A DNA stretch of 23,692 nucleotides, taken from positions 1-23,692 of IMG/VR virus record IMGVR_UViG_3300010354_000668; one strand, given 5' to 3'. A program made the position numbers and the translations under genes. The stretch is from a virus. Shown in pieces: positions 14,985 through 21,070 of the stretch. The first letter of the stretch is position 1; every line of letters starts with the position of its first letter. The notes under the pieces were generated by a model, which did no database searches, had not been told where the DNA came from, and was given only the letters and a program-made list of their open reading frames with translations.

Positions 14985-15100
14985 TCACTCCCGCCCAGCT
15001 GTTGGAGATTGCCCGTCTGGTGCAGGCTGCCAACCGCCAAGCATTGCTGAGGCGTGAGGATGCCCAGCGTATGCTCAAGCAATCTGCCACCCGCCGCTGA
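14981..15100 (+). CDS. Small 39-residue helical protein
   Basis: The ATG overlaps the preceding stop by 4 nt (ATGA) and its own stop overlaps the next ATG (TGATG). The 39-residue product reads as one amphipathic helix (PAQLLEIARLVQAANRQALL) with a basic end (MLKQSATRR). Tight coupling on both sides supports a real gene, possibly a tail-assembly accessory peptide. No family was recognised. Confidence 0.55.
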   Translation: MITPAQLLEIARLVQAANRQALLRREDAQRMLKQSATRR

Positions 15101-15621
15101 TGGATCCGCTGATCGTTGGTAATCTCACCATCCCCCGTTATGGCTACATCACGGTGGAGGAAGACGATCTGATCGCTGATCTGCTGGATGCCGAGCAGTC
15201 GCCATTGGTCAAGGCTGCCCAGCTGGCTGATGCGGTGGCCCTGGCTGAGGGCATCACGATCCTGGAGGCCTACAAGGTCATCGGTGACGCGATCGACGGC
15301 AAACGACTGGAACCTGAGGCTGAGGCGATCCGCTTGCGGCACGCTGAGGCCATCCATGCCGCAACCCGTGCCCTCAGTGCTGCCGGTACTGCCCGGATTC
15401 GTGCATCGGTTACCGCGATCCTCCGCGAGCGGTGCGGGATGGCCGGCATCCCTGCCCGCTGGCCACGGAAACACCGCGATGCGGTCTGGCAACTGGTGCA
15501 GGAGGAGCAGGCAGCCGAAAACATGCCCGTGCAGCCGGTGACTGAGGAGCTGCTGGGAAAGCCGCTGCCGGCCGATGGTCCCCAGACCCCGGCCGATGGC
15601 GTGACCGATTCTGGGAGCTAG
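15100..15621 (+). CDS. Tail assembly chaperone, zero-frame (gpG-like) product
   Basis: 173 residues, ATG coupled to the previous stop (TGATG). The body is helical and acidic, consistent with a gpG-like chaperone that coats the tape measure: IPRYGYITVEEDDLIADLLD, then a long Ala-rich helical stretch. The codons at 15553-15561 form CTG GGA AAG, containing the lambda-type slippery heptamer G GGA AAG. Ribosomes that do not slip continue to the TAG at 15619-15621, and the last ~20 residues in this frame (PLPADGPQTPADGV...) are low complexity. The role is inferred from the frameshift site and the -1 frame extension; position, far from the tape measure, is atypical. Confidence 0.7.
   Translation: MDPLIVGNLTIPRYGYITVEEDDLIADLLDAEQSPLVKAAQLADAVALAEGITILEAYKVIGDAIDGKRLEPEAEAIRLRHAEAIHAATRALSAAGTARIRASVTAILRERCGMAGIPARWPRKHRDAVWQLVQEEQAAENMPVQPVTEELLGKPLPADGPQTPADGVTDSGS
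15555..15594 (+). promoter_or_regulatory. Programmed -1 ribosomal frameshift site
   Basis: GGGAAAG at 15555-15561 is in the phase G GGA AAG relative to the 15100 frame, identical to the phage lambda G/GT slippery site. It is followed after 8 nt by a possible stem: GGCC (15570-15573) and GGTC (15577-15580), loop CCCA, then GACC (15585-15588) and GGCC (15591-15594), with a small internal loop. A -1 slip continues through the whole -1 frame to 16193 with no stop. Confidence 0.8.
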
Positions 15622-16193
15622 CCCATGCGTTCCCGGGCCAATTCACGCGGGCCGGCTGGCGGCTTGAGGCACGCCGCACAGTCCGCGAGGCATGGGATGC
15701 CTGGCAGGCAATCCAGCGGCAGCGGGCGCACCTGGCAGAGGTGCCGATCGCTCAGCTGACGGCACTGATGAGGAACGTGAACACCGTGAGCGGCCAGCCT
15801 GCCTCGCCGGCCGACTTCCTGCTGTTCGATCGACCGGAGCCCGATCGGCAGTTCAGCGCTGAGGTGGCGGCAGTGCTGCTGGCACTGGAGCAGGAGGGCA
15901 GATCTGAACCGCTGCTGCGGGTGGTGTGGCAGCAGGTCAAGGCTGCGGCCGACCCTGCGGCACAGGTGCCGCCGATCAGGGCCTGGCGCTCGGATTGCGG
16001 TGATGTGTGGCTGGTGTGCCCCGTGCGCGAGGGCGAGGCCGTGCGTGCGGGGCTGGTGGCCGTGGGCACCTGCAACCCAGGCACCGTGACCATGCGCGAT
16101 GTGGACCGGCCGCTGATGGCCTATCAGGTGACCATCCCAAATCGCCCACTAGCCGGCTGGTTTGAGGCGGGCCTGCTGCTGCGGGCAACCTAG
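15561..16193 (+). CDS. Tail assembly chaperone frameshift extension (gpT-like)
   Basis: This frame is open from the slippery site to the TAG at 16191-16193, adding about 210 residues; with the first 154 codons of the chaperone the fusion is about 364 residues. The region before the GTG at 15741 is plainly coding (RFWELAHAFPGQFTRAGWRL, then VREAWDAWQAIQRQRAHLAE), so that GTG is not the true start. Around residue 230 of the fusion, SPADFLLFDRPEPDRQFS resembles the proline-Asp-Phe-Leu-X-Phe motif common in gpT-like parts. The downstream domain is beta-rich (DVWLVCPVREGEAVRAGLV) and ends LLLRAT. The fusion product would bind both tape measure and tail tube. The stop TAG is part of motif copy F. 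Confidence 0.75.
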   Translation, partial: AAAGRWSPDPGRWRDRFWELAHAFPGQFTRAGWRLEARRTVREAWDAWQAIQRQRAHLAEVPIAQLTALMRNVNTVSGQPASPADFLLFDRPEPDRQFSAEVAAVLLALEQEGRSEPLLRVVWQQVKAAADPAAQVPPIRAWRSDCGDVWLVCPVREGEAVRAGLVAVGTCNPGTVTMRDVDRPLMAYQVTIPNRPLAGWFEAGLLLRAT

Positions 16194-16199
16194 GCCATG
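16184..16199 (+). promoter_or_regulatory. Late motif copy F, upstream of the fibre unit
   Basis: GGCAACCTAGGCCATG overlaps the TAG stop of the chaperone and ends with the ATG (16197-16199) of the next gene. Such placement means the predicted mRNA would have essentially no 5' leader. Preceded by CTGCTGCG, which is near the TG-containing upstream context shared by other copies. Confidence 0.65.
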
Positions 16200-16697
16200 A
16201 CCGCGATCCTGGATCTCCGCACAGCCCTCACCACGGCGCTCAATGGCTTGCTGGGCACCTACACGCTGGCGAATGCCACCACCACCCCGGCGGTGGATGT
16301 GCGGGCCATTGGCGAGGGCCGTGAGACCGGCACCAGCGTGACGGGCCTAGAGCTGGTGATCCAACGCGACCCGGCGATCGTGCCGATCCGGGCGCAGGAG
16401 GTCGAATCGGTCTTCATGGAGTGGACTGCCTTCATCGTCGAATGGGCCAACCCGGCAACCACTGCAGCCGATGCCGCACGCATCGTGGTGGCCAGCATTC
16501 CAGGGTGCTCGGCTGAGGTTGTGGCGGTACCGGAGAACACCGGGCCGAAGCATCAGATGCGGCTGGTGATCAGGCAAGCTAGCGCAGCCACTGCAACCGA
16601 TCTGACGCTGGGGGTGGCAGAAGTCACCTACCTGACCACGTTGGATGGCACCTACATCACAACCCTCGACGGCACCCGCCTGGTGATCAATGCCTGA
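16197..16697 (+). CDS. Putative tail terminator/completion protein
   Basis: 166 residues starting directly on motif copy F. It has an N-terminal helix (LRTALTTALNGLLGTYTL), a beta core (GLELVIQRDPAIVPIRAQEV, FMEWTAFIVEWANP), then another helix (AADAARIVVASIPG) and a final sheet. This helix-strands-helix-strands pattern with a Trp-containing strand is like tail terminator proteins, which cap the tube end before it joins the head. The last 20 residues contain a twofold TLDGT repeat, which is unusual for terminators. In most phages this gene is near the tail tube gene; here it follows the displaced chaperone, so the assignment is tentative. Confidence 0.45.
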   Translation: MTAILDLRTALTTALNGLLGTYTLANATTTPAVDVRAIGEGRETGTSVTGLELVIQRDPAIVPIRAQEVESVFMEWTAFIVEWANPATTAADAARIVVASIPGCSAEVVAVPENTGPKHQMRLVIRQASAATATDLTLGVAEVTYLTTLDGTYITTLDGTRLVINA

Positions 16698-18102
16698 AAC
16701 CACTATCACGGGGCTGCCGAACGCGACGACGCCGCTCAGCGGGTCTGAGCGGGTGCCGATGGATCAGGCCGGCACCACGAAGGATGCCACCACGCAGGAC
16801 ATCGCGAACCTGGCACCGGGGACGAACCTGAGCTTCACGCAGAGCACCCGAACGCTGGCCAGCAGCACTGGTGACGATGTGGTGCTGCCGCTGGCAACCG
16901 ACAGTCTGCCGGGCCTGATGACTGCGGCCGACAAGCTGCGCATCGATCAGCTGGGGGCAGATGATTCCCCCAGCTTCGCCGGCCTGACGATCACCGGCAG
17001 TGATGCGGTGACGATCCCGCACATCCACGGCGAGCTGGCCGGCCCGGTCTACATCCATGTCAAACAGACTGGCGCGACAACGCTGGCCAAGGGCACGCCG
17101 GTCTACGTCACCGGCGCCGTGGGTGACACCTCCACGCTGGAGGTGCAGGCGGCTGATGCGAGCGATCCGGCGAAGATGCCGGCGATCGGCCTGCTCGGCT
17201 CCAGCCTGGCGCAGAACGCCACCGGCCACGCGATCGTTGCGGGTGAACTGCTGAACGCCGCGACCGGCAGCTATGGCGTGGGCGATGCGCTGTACGTGGC
17301 GGCCGGCGGCGGGTTGACGGCGACGAGGCCAACGAGCGGCACGATCCAGCAGGTTGCCATCGTCGGCCGGGTGAACGCCAGCACTGGCAGCCTCACAGCA
17401 ACGATCGGCAGCCAGCAGGATCCGAACTGGGACACGGCCTATAGCCAGCGGCTGCGGTGGGATGGTGGCGCCACAGGGCTTGATGCTGCGACCGGCCGCA
17501 CCAGCCTGGGGTTGGGCACACTGGCCACGCAATCGGGCACGTTCAGCGGCTCCAGCTCCGGCACGAACACAGGGGATGTGACCCTGGCGGCCAGCGTTAC
17601 GGATGTGCTGGACCTCAGCGGGCAGGAACTGCGGGCCGATGACCCGGGCGCGGATCGGATCCTCTTCTGGGACGACTCGGAGGGCAAGCTCCGTCATCTG
17701 TCACTGGCCGGCGGGCTGAGCATCTCGGGCACGGTGCTCACGGTGCCGGTTGAGCTCGGCCTGGCCTGCTCGGATGAGGACACGGCGCTAACCACCGGCA
17801 CGGCCAAAGTGTCGTTCCGGATGCCCTACGCCATGACGCTGACGGCGGTGCGGGCCTCAGTGAAGACTGCGCCGACCGGCTCCACGCTGGTGGTGGACAT
17901 CAACGAGGCGGGGACCAGCGTGCTTTCCACGAAGCTGAGCATCGACGCCAACGAGAAGACCAGCACGACGGCCGCGACCGCTGCGGTGATCAGTGACGCC
18001 AGCTTGGCGGATGACGCTGAGATCACCATCGACATCGACCAGATCGGCGCGACAATCGCCGGCGCTGGTCTCAAGGTCTGGTTGATCGGGGTGAGGCTAT
18101 GA
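16690..18102 (+). CDS. Tail fibre protein
   Basis: 470 residues, start overlapping the previous gene by 8 nt. It opens with a common tail-fibre start (TTITGLPNATTPLSGSERVP). Residues 100-240 form a Gly/Ala/Thr-rich beta section (VYIHVKQTGATTLAKGTPVY, then VGDALYVAAGGGLTATRP). Near residue 255 is the widespread fibre signature RLRWDGGATGLDAATGRTSL with GTFSGSSSGTNTGDVTL after it. The C-terminal third is another Thr/Val-rich beta domain ending GLKVWLIGVRL. It likely forms a trimeric fibre for host binding. The following LamG gene overlaps by 4 nt. Confidence 0.75.
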   Translation: MPETTITGLPNATTPLSGSERVPMDQAGTTKDATTQDIANLAPGTNLSFTQSTRTLASSTGDDVVLPLATDSLPGLMTAADKLRIDQLGADDSPSFAGLTITGSDAVTIPHIHGELAGPVYIHVKQTGATTLAKGTPVYVTGAVGDTSTLEVQAADASDPAKMPAIGLLGSSLAQNATGHAIVAGELLNAATGSYGVGDALYVAAGGGLTATRPTSGTIQQVAIVGRVNASTGSLTATIGSQQDPNWDTAYSQRLRWDGGATGLDAATGRTSLGLGTLATQSGTFSGSSSGTNTGDVTLAASVTDVLDLSGQELRADDPGADRILFWDDSEGKLRHLSLAGGLSISGTVLTVPVELGLACSDEDTALTTGTAKVSFRMPYAMTLTAVRASVKTAPTGSTLVVDINEAGTSVLSTKLSIDANEKTSTTAATAAVISDASLADDAEITIDIDQIGATIAGAGLKVWLIGVRL

Positions 18103-18791
18103 CCAGCTTCCTGATCAATCCGTACAGGTTCACGGCAGCTGGTGATCCGTACTTCTCCAGCGTCTCGCTGCTGCTCCACGGCGATGGCACCAATGGCAGC
18201 ACCACGATCACCGACAGCAGCGGCAGCCCCAAGACCGTCACGGCTTTCGGCAACGCACAGATCAGCACGGCGCAGAGTAAGTTCGGCGGGGCGTCAATCG
18301 CGTTTGATGGCAACGGCGATTATCTGACGGTTGGCGCAAACAGTGCTCTTTCGTTTGGATCCAACCCGTTCACCATTGAAACGTTTGCTTACTTCAGTTC
18401 ATCTGCAAACATGGCCCTGTACGATACGCTGCCGATCGGTGGCGCCGGGGTAAGAAACAGCGGGTTTGTACTTATTAAAGACAATACGAATAGGCTAAAT
18501 GTATTTAGTGCGGGCGGCTTTCGGGGAGTCTCCTCCATCTCGGCTCCCATTGGCCAATGGTGCTACATCGCTCTGACCAAATCCGGCAGTACATGGTCGT
18601 ACCAAATTGACAACCAGCCAGCCGGATCATTCACTTATGCGTTCTCACCTACGGACAATAATGCCACGATCGGCAGGCTTGGCGATGGAGCCGATTACTA
18701 CATCAATGGATACCTAGATGAATGTCGAGTGACCAATGGCGTGGCCCGCGACGTGTCAACGGTCCCGACCGCCCCGTTCCCCGACAGCTGA
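18099..18791 (+). CDS. LamG-domain tail fibre or adhesin
   Basis: 230 residues covered almost entirely by one LamG-like jelly roll: SVSLLLHGDGTNGSTTITDS, a strand with YLTVGANSALSFGSNPFTIE, then WCYIALTKSGSTWSYQIDNQ and the closing motif GYLDECRVTNGVARD. These features match the C-terminal domain of the 11841 gene, so the two are related adhesins. The DNA from about 18320 to 18720 is richer in A/T and uses codons such as ATA, TTA, AAT and AAA that are rare upstream, suggesting recent acquisition of the binding domain. It overlaps the fibre gene (ATGA) and is likely expressed with it. Confidence 0.75.
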   Translation: MTSFLINPYRFTAAGDPYFSSVSLLLHGDGTNGSTTITDSSGSPKTVTAFGNAQISTAQSKFGGASIAFDGNGDYLTVGANSALSFGSNPFTIETFAYFSSSANMALYDTLPIGGAGVRNSGFVLIKDNTNRLNVFSAGGFRGVSSISAPIGQWCYIALTKSGSTWSYQIDNQPAGSFTYAFSPTDNNATIGRLGDGADYYINGYLDECRVTNGVARDVSTVPTAPFPDS

Positions 18792-18794
18792 CCC

Positions 18795-19328
18795 ATGCGC
18801 CTCCTCTACGACCAGCAGACCGCCGCGCTGCGGCCCTATCCCCGGCCGGATGATGAGCCCGTGGTGGGCCTCGATCCGCGCTACATCAGCATGGCGCTGA
18901 TCCAGGAACCGCAGCCCGCCTACGACCCCGCCACCGAGCGGCTTGAGCCCACCGAGGCGATCGACCTCGATGCCCTCACGGTGACCCGTGGCTGGGCCAT
19001 CATCCCGATTGAGCCCCCCGCCCCGCCGGAGCCCGCGCCCGACTGGTTGGGGTTCGCCGGTTGGCTCTACGGCTACGAGCCGATGGCCGCTGCGATGGAG
19101 GCCGCGCGTGCCAGCCGTGACCCGCAGGGCGAGCCCGCGACCACGGGCCTGCCGGCCGCGATGGATGAGGCCCGCCTGCGCTCGAACTACGTCCCGTTCG
19201 CCCTGTCGTGGGGCCTGTTCCTCGCGGCCTCCGGCCTGCCGCCCGATGAGGTGGGCGCCATCGTCGCCCGCGCGACCGAGTGCCATCTGCCCGCGCAGTT
19301 CGTCGCGGCATTGCAGCCGGCAACCTAG
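18795..19328 (+). CDS. Fibre-accessory-like protein, unknown function
   Basis: 177 residues, 3 bp after the LamG gene. It starts RLLYDQQTAALRPYPRPDDE, with a Pro/Glu-rich middle (IIPIEPPAPPEPAPDWLGFA) and a helical end rich in Ala/Leu (PFALSWGLFLAASGLPPDE, ATECHLPAQFVAALQPAT). This layout, directly after fibre genes, resembles a tail-fibre assembly or chaperone protein, but no family was recognised. The stop is GCA ACC TAG, whose TAG belongs to motif copy G. No signal peptide is evident. Confidence 0.6.
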   Translation: MRLLYDQQTAALRPYPRPDDEPVVGLDPRYISMALIQEPQPAYDPATERLEPTEAIDLDALTVTRGWAIIPIEPPAPPEPAPDWLGFAGWLYGYEPMAAAMEAARASRDPQGEPATTGLPAAMDEARLRSNYVPFALSWGLFLAASGLPPDEVGAIVARATECHLPAQFVAALQPAT

Positions 19329-19334
19329 GTCATG
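19319..19334 (+). promoter_or_regulatory. Late motif copy G, upstream of the lysis unit
   Basis: GGCAACCTAGGTCATG overlaps the TAG stop of the preceding gene and ends with the ATG (19332-19334) of the first lysis-region gene. The preceding bases are TTGCAGCC. It repeats the pattern seen in copies B and F, where the previous gene ends Ala-Thr-stop. Confidence 0.65.
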
Positions 19335-19589
19335 GACAGACGACAGCTCCCCGGTTGGGTGCAGGCTCTCAATCAGGCCGCACCTTCCATCATCTCCGCT
19401 ACAGCCCTCGGTGCTGGTGCGCTTCTGTTCAACATGAACCAGAACGTTACCCGCATCGATGGCCACATGCGATCGTTCTCCGATGCCCTCAATCGCATCA
19501 CCCTCAGGGTGGACCGGGTAGAGGCCGACATCCAGGCGGCACAGCTTGAGGTGCGGGAGCTGCAAACCATCGTTCGGATCAGGCGATGA
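19332..19589 (+). CDS. Small membrane/coiled-coil protein, lysis region
   Basis: 85 residues. A hydrophobic stretch at about 17-35 (APSIISATALGAGALLFNM) looks like one membrane segment, followed by a charged coiled coil (LNRITLRVDRVEADIQAAQL). The next gene has the same layout. Small proteins with a single N-terminal membrane helix and a periplasmic coiled coil are typical of spanin subunits or holin partners, so a lysis role is plausible. Assignment is from topology only. It starts on motif copy G and overlaps the next gene by 4 nt. Confidence 0.6.
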   Translation: MDRRQLPGWVQALNQAAPSIISATALGAGALLFNMNQNVTRIDGHMRSFSDALNRITLRVDRVEADIQAAQLEVRELQTIVRIRR

Positions 19590-19819
19590 ACTCAGGCCCT
19601 GGCGATTTCTGGGTTGGCGTCAAGAAAGAGGCGCTCGCCGGTATCGCCGTACTGGCCTTTGCCAGTGCCATAGGTGGCATTGCCTATCTGATCCACACGG
19701 TGCCCCGCCAGCTAGATGAGGTGCTGGGCAATCAGAAGGCCTTCACGCAACGCATGAACGACACAGAGAAGCATGTGGATGACCTGCGTCAGCGCGTGCT
19801 TAGATTGGAACTGAAATAG
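19586..19819 (+). CDS. Second membrane/coiled-coil protein, lysis region
   Basis: 77 residues, ATGA-overlapped with the previous gene. A membrane helix at about residues 16-37 (ALAGIAVLAFASAIGGIAYL) is followed by a strongly charged, heptad-like tail (QLDEVLGNQKAFTQRM..., VDDLRQRVLRLELK). The layout repeats that of the preceding gene, so the two may form a hetero-oligomer or be duplicates. Possibly spanin-like; no lipobox or Cys is seen. Confidence 0.6.
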   Translation: MNSGPGDFWVGVKKEALAGIAVLAFASAIGGIAYLIHTVPRQLDEVLGNQKAFTQRMNDTEKHVDDLRQRVLRLELK

Positions 19820-19829
19820 GAGCACTGCT

Positions 19830-20027
19830 ATGGAGTGGATCACCGGGAACCTGCGTGAGCTGTTCGAGATCGGCCTGGCCATCCATGGCGTGGCGGTGCT
19901 CGTGGTGAACCTCACCCCGACCCCGAAGGACGATGAGGCAGTGGCCGGCGCTGGTGCTGCCCTGCGGCAGTCCTACCGGATCATCGAAATCCTCGCGGGT
20001 GTCGTGACCCCTCTGGTCAAGCGATGA
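19830..20027 (+). CDS. Holin-like small membrane protein
   Basis: 65 residues with a clear Shine-Dalgarno site (AGGAG, 7 nt before ATG). It has two hydrophobic segments, IGLAIHGVAVLVVNLTP (about residues 14-30) and IIEILAGVVTPLVK near the C-terminus, separated by a polar linker with PTPKDDEAVAG. A tiny two-segment membrane protein directly before the endolysin, with a 4-nt overlap, is the usual holin context. The segment NLTPTPKDD, followed by a short C-terminal hydrophobic helix, recurs in other small phage proteins that neighbour endolysins. Function not proven. Confidence 0.65.
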   Translation: MEWITGNLRELFEIGLAIHGVAVLVVNLTPTPKDDEAVAGAGAALRQSYRIIEILAGVVTPLVKR

Positions 20028-20764
20028 GCAACCCGGCCCCGATCACGCTCGCCCAGCTGTTCCGGTTCTACCGGGGGCTGCCGCATCAGTCCGCGGCGAT
20101 CACGCAGCTAGAGCGTGACCTGCTGGTGAACGGCTATGAGGTGGCCATGCGCCGGGACCGCGAGTGGTTCCACGTCTGGAGCCAGGACGGGAAGCAACCC
20201 GAGACCGAGCCTGCCCCAGCGCCAGAGCGGCCGGGATCGGTGCTGCTCAAGGTGCCCTACTTCCAGCAGAACGACAACGCCAGCGGCACCGGCTACCGGG
20301 AGTGCTTCAGCTCCTCCATGGCCATGGTCGCGGCCTACCACGGGAAGCTCACCGGTGGGGATGATGCCTACAACCGCATCCGTGCCCCATTCGGTGACAC
20401 CACCAACGCGCAGGCGCAGATCAGCGCACTGCGAAAGCTGGGCCTCGACGCCCGCCTGGTGACGAACGCTGCGCCGGGCCTGCTCGAATCCGAGATCCGT
20501 GCCGGCCGGCCCGTTGCCGTCGGCTGGCTGCACCGTGGCCCGATCAGCAAGCCCACCGGCGGCGGCCACTGGTCCGTTGTGATCGGCTTCGACCCCGAGA
20601 ACTGGGTCCACCACGACCCGAACGGCGAGGCCGACATGATCCGCGGCGGCTATGTCAACCACTCCGGCGGCCGGGAGGTGCACTACTCCCGCCGGAACTG
20701 GGAGCGCCGGTGGGAAGCCGATGGCCCCTCCACCGGCTGGGCCATGCTGATCAGGCCGGCCTAG
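20024..20764 (+). CDS. Endolysin candidate, C39-like cysteine peptidase domain
   Basis: 246 residues. The N-terminal ~60 residues are a small helical domain. Residues 72-246 form a papain/C39-like peptidase: VPYFQQNDNASGTGYRECFS places the probable catalytic Cys94, His182 is in GGGHWSVVIGFD, and Asp198 is in WVHHDPNGE; Gln81 or Gln82 could supply the oxyanion hole. Such domains serve as amidase/endopeptidase-type cell-wall lysins in several phages. No signal peptide is visible, consistent with holin-dependent export. The gene overlaps the holin-like gene by 4 nt. A bacteriocin-processing role is the alternative but unlikely in this context. Confidence 0.75.
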   Translation: MSNPAPITLAQLFRFYRGLPHQSAAITQLERDLLVNGYEVAMRRDREWFHVWSQDGKQPETEPAPAPERPGSVLLKVPYFQQNDNASGTGYRECFSSSMAMVAAYHGKLTGGDDAYNRIRAPFGDTTNAQAQISALRKLGLDARLVTNAAPGLLESEIRAGRPVAVGWLHRGPISKPTGGGHWSVVIGFDPENWVHHDPNGEADMIRGGYVNHSGGREVHYSRRNWERRWEADGPSTGWAMLIRPA

Positions 20765-20791
20765 CATTTCCGCACCACTGCTTCGCTACCC

Positions 20792-21070
20792 ATGGCCTGG
20801 TCTTCCTGGATGTGCATTGAACGCACCCCTGAACTGGACTTCGAGCTAGAGAAGGGCCGCGTGATGTTCCAGGAGGCCGACCATGAGAAGCTCCGCGATT
20901 TCACGCTGAATCTGTATCAAGACTGGCTGCTGCAGCAGAAAGTGCTTCAGCAAGCCGTGCGCAGGATTGCTGAGTTGGAATGTCGCGAGGCACTCTCGGG
21001 TGCAATCGTTCCGAAGCGTCAAGGCTGGCGCGGGCGACTTCAAGGGCTTCTACCATTCCGCGCAGGTTGA
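20792..21070 (+). CDS. Small coiled-coil protein at end of late region
   Basis: 92 residues from ATG 20792. The sequence is Trp/Glu-rich at the N-terminus (WSSWMCIERTPELDFELEKG), then helical (EKLRDFTLNLYQDWLLQQ..., LQQAVRRIAELECREAL) with a basic C-terminus (KRQGWRGRLQGLLPFR). No family was recognised. The 27 bp before it contain GGCCTAGCATTT, a degenerate partial match to the late motif. Its stop is back-to-back with that of the sulfotransferase-like gene (TGA|TCA). Confidence 0.55.
   Translation: MAWSSWMCIERTPELDFELEKGRVMFQEADHEKLRDFTLNLYQDWLLQQKVLQQAVRRIAELECREALSGAIVPKRQGWRGRLQGLLPFRAG

Noticed and set aside
15741-16193. Separate gene starting at GTG 15741
   Set aside because: The frame is clearly coding upstream back to the slippery site, so it is better explained as a frameshift extension.
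16573-16582. GGCAAGCTAG inside the 16197 gene as a further promoter motif
   Set aside because: It lacks the following GGG and ATG, and lies in the middle of a coding region without a downstream unit start.
16687-17697. Minus-strand ORF of 336 codons opposite the tail fibre gene
   Set aside because: Shadow of the fibre frame; the plus-strand protein carries a clear fibre signature.
19326-19331. TAGGG part of the motif as a Shine-Dalgarno site
   Set aside because: It sits 0-3 nt from the ATG, too close for normal ribosome binding, and GGCAA upstream would be unexplained.
20753-20768. Further late motif before the gene at 20792
   Set aside because: GGCCTAGCATTT keeps only part of the consensus (no GGCAA, no TAGGG), so it is recorded only as a degenerate resemblance.
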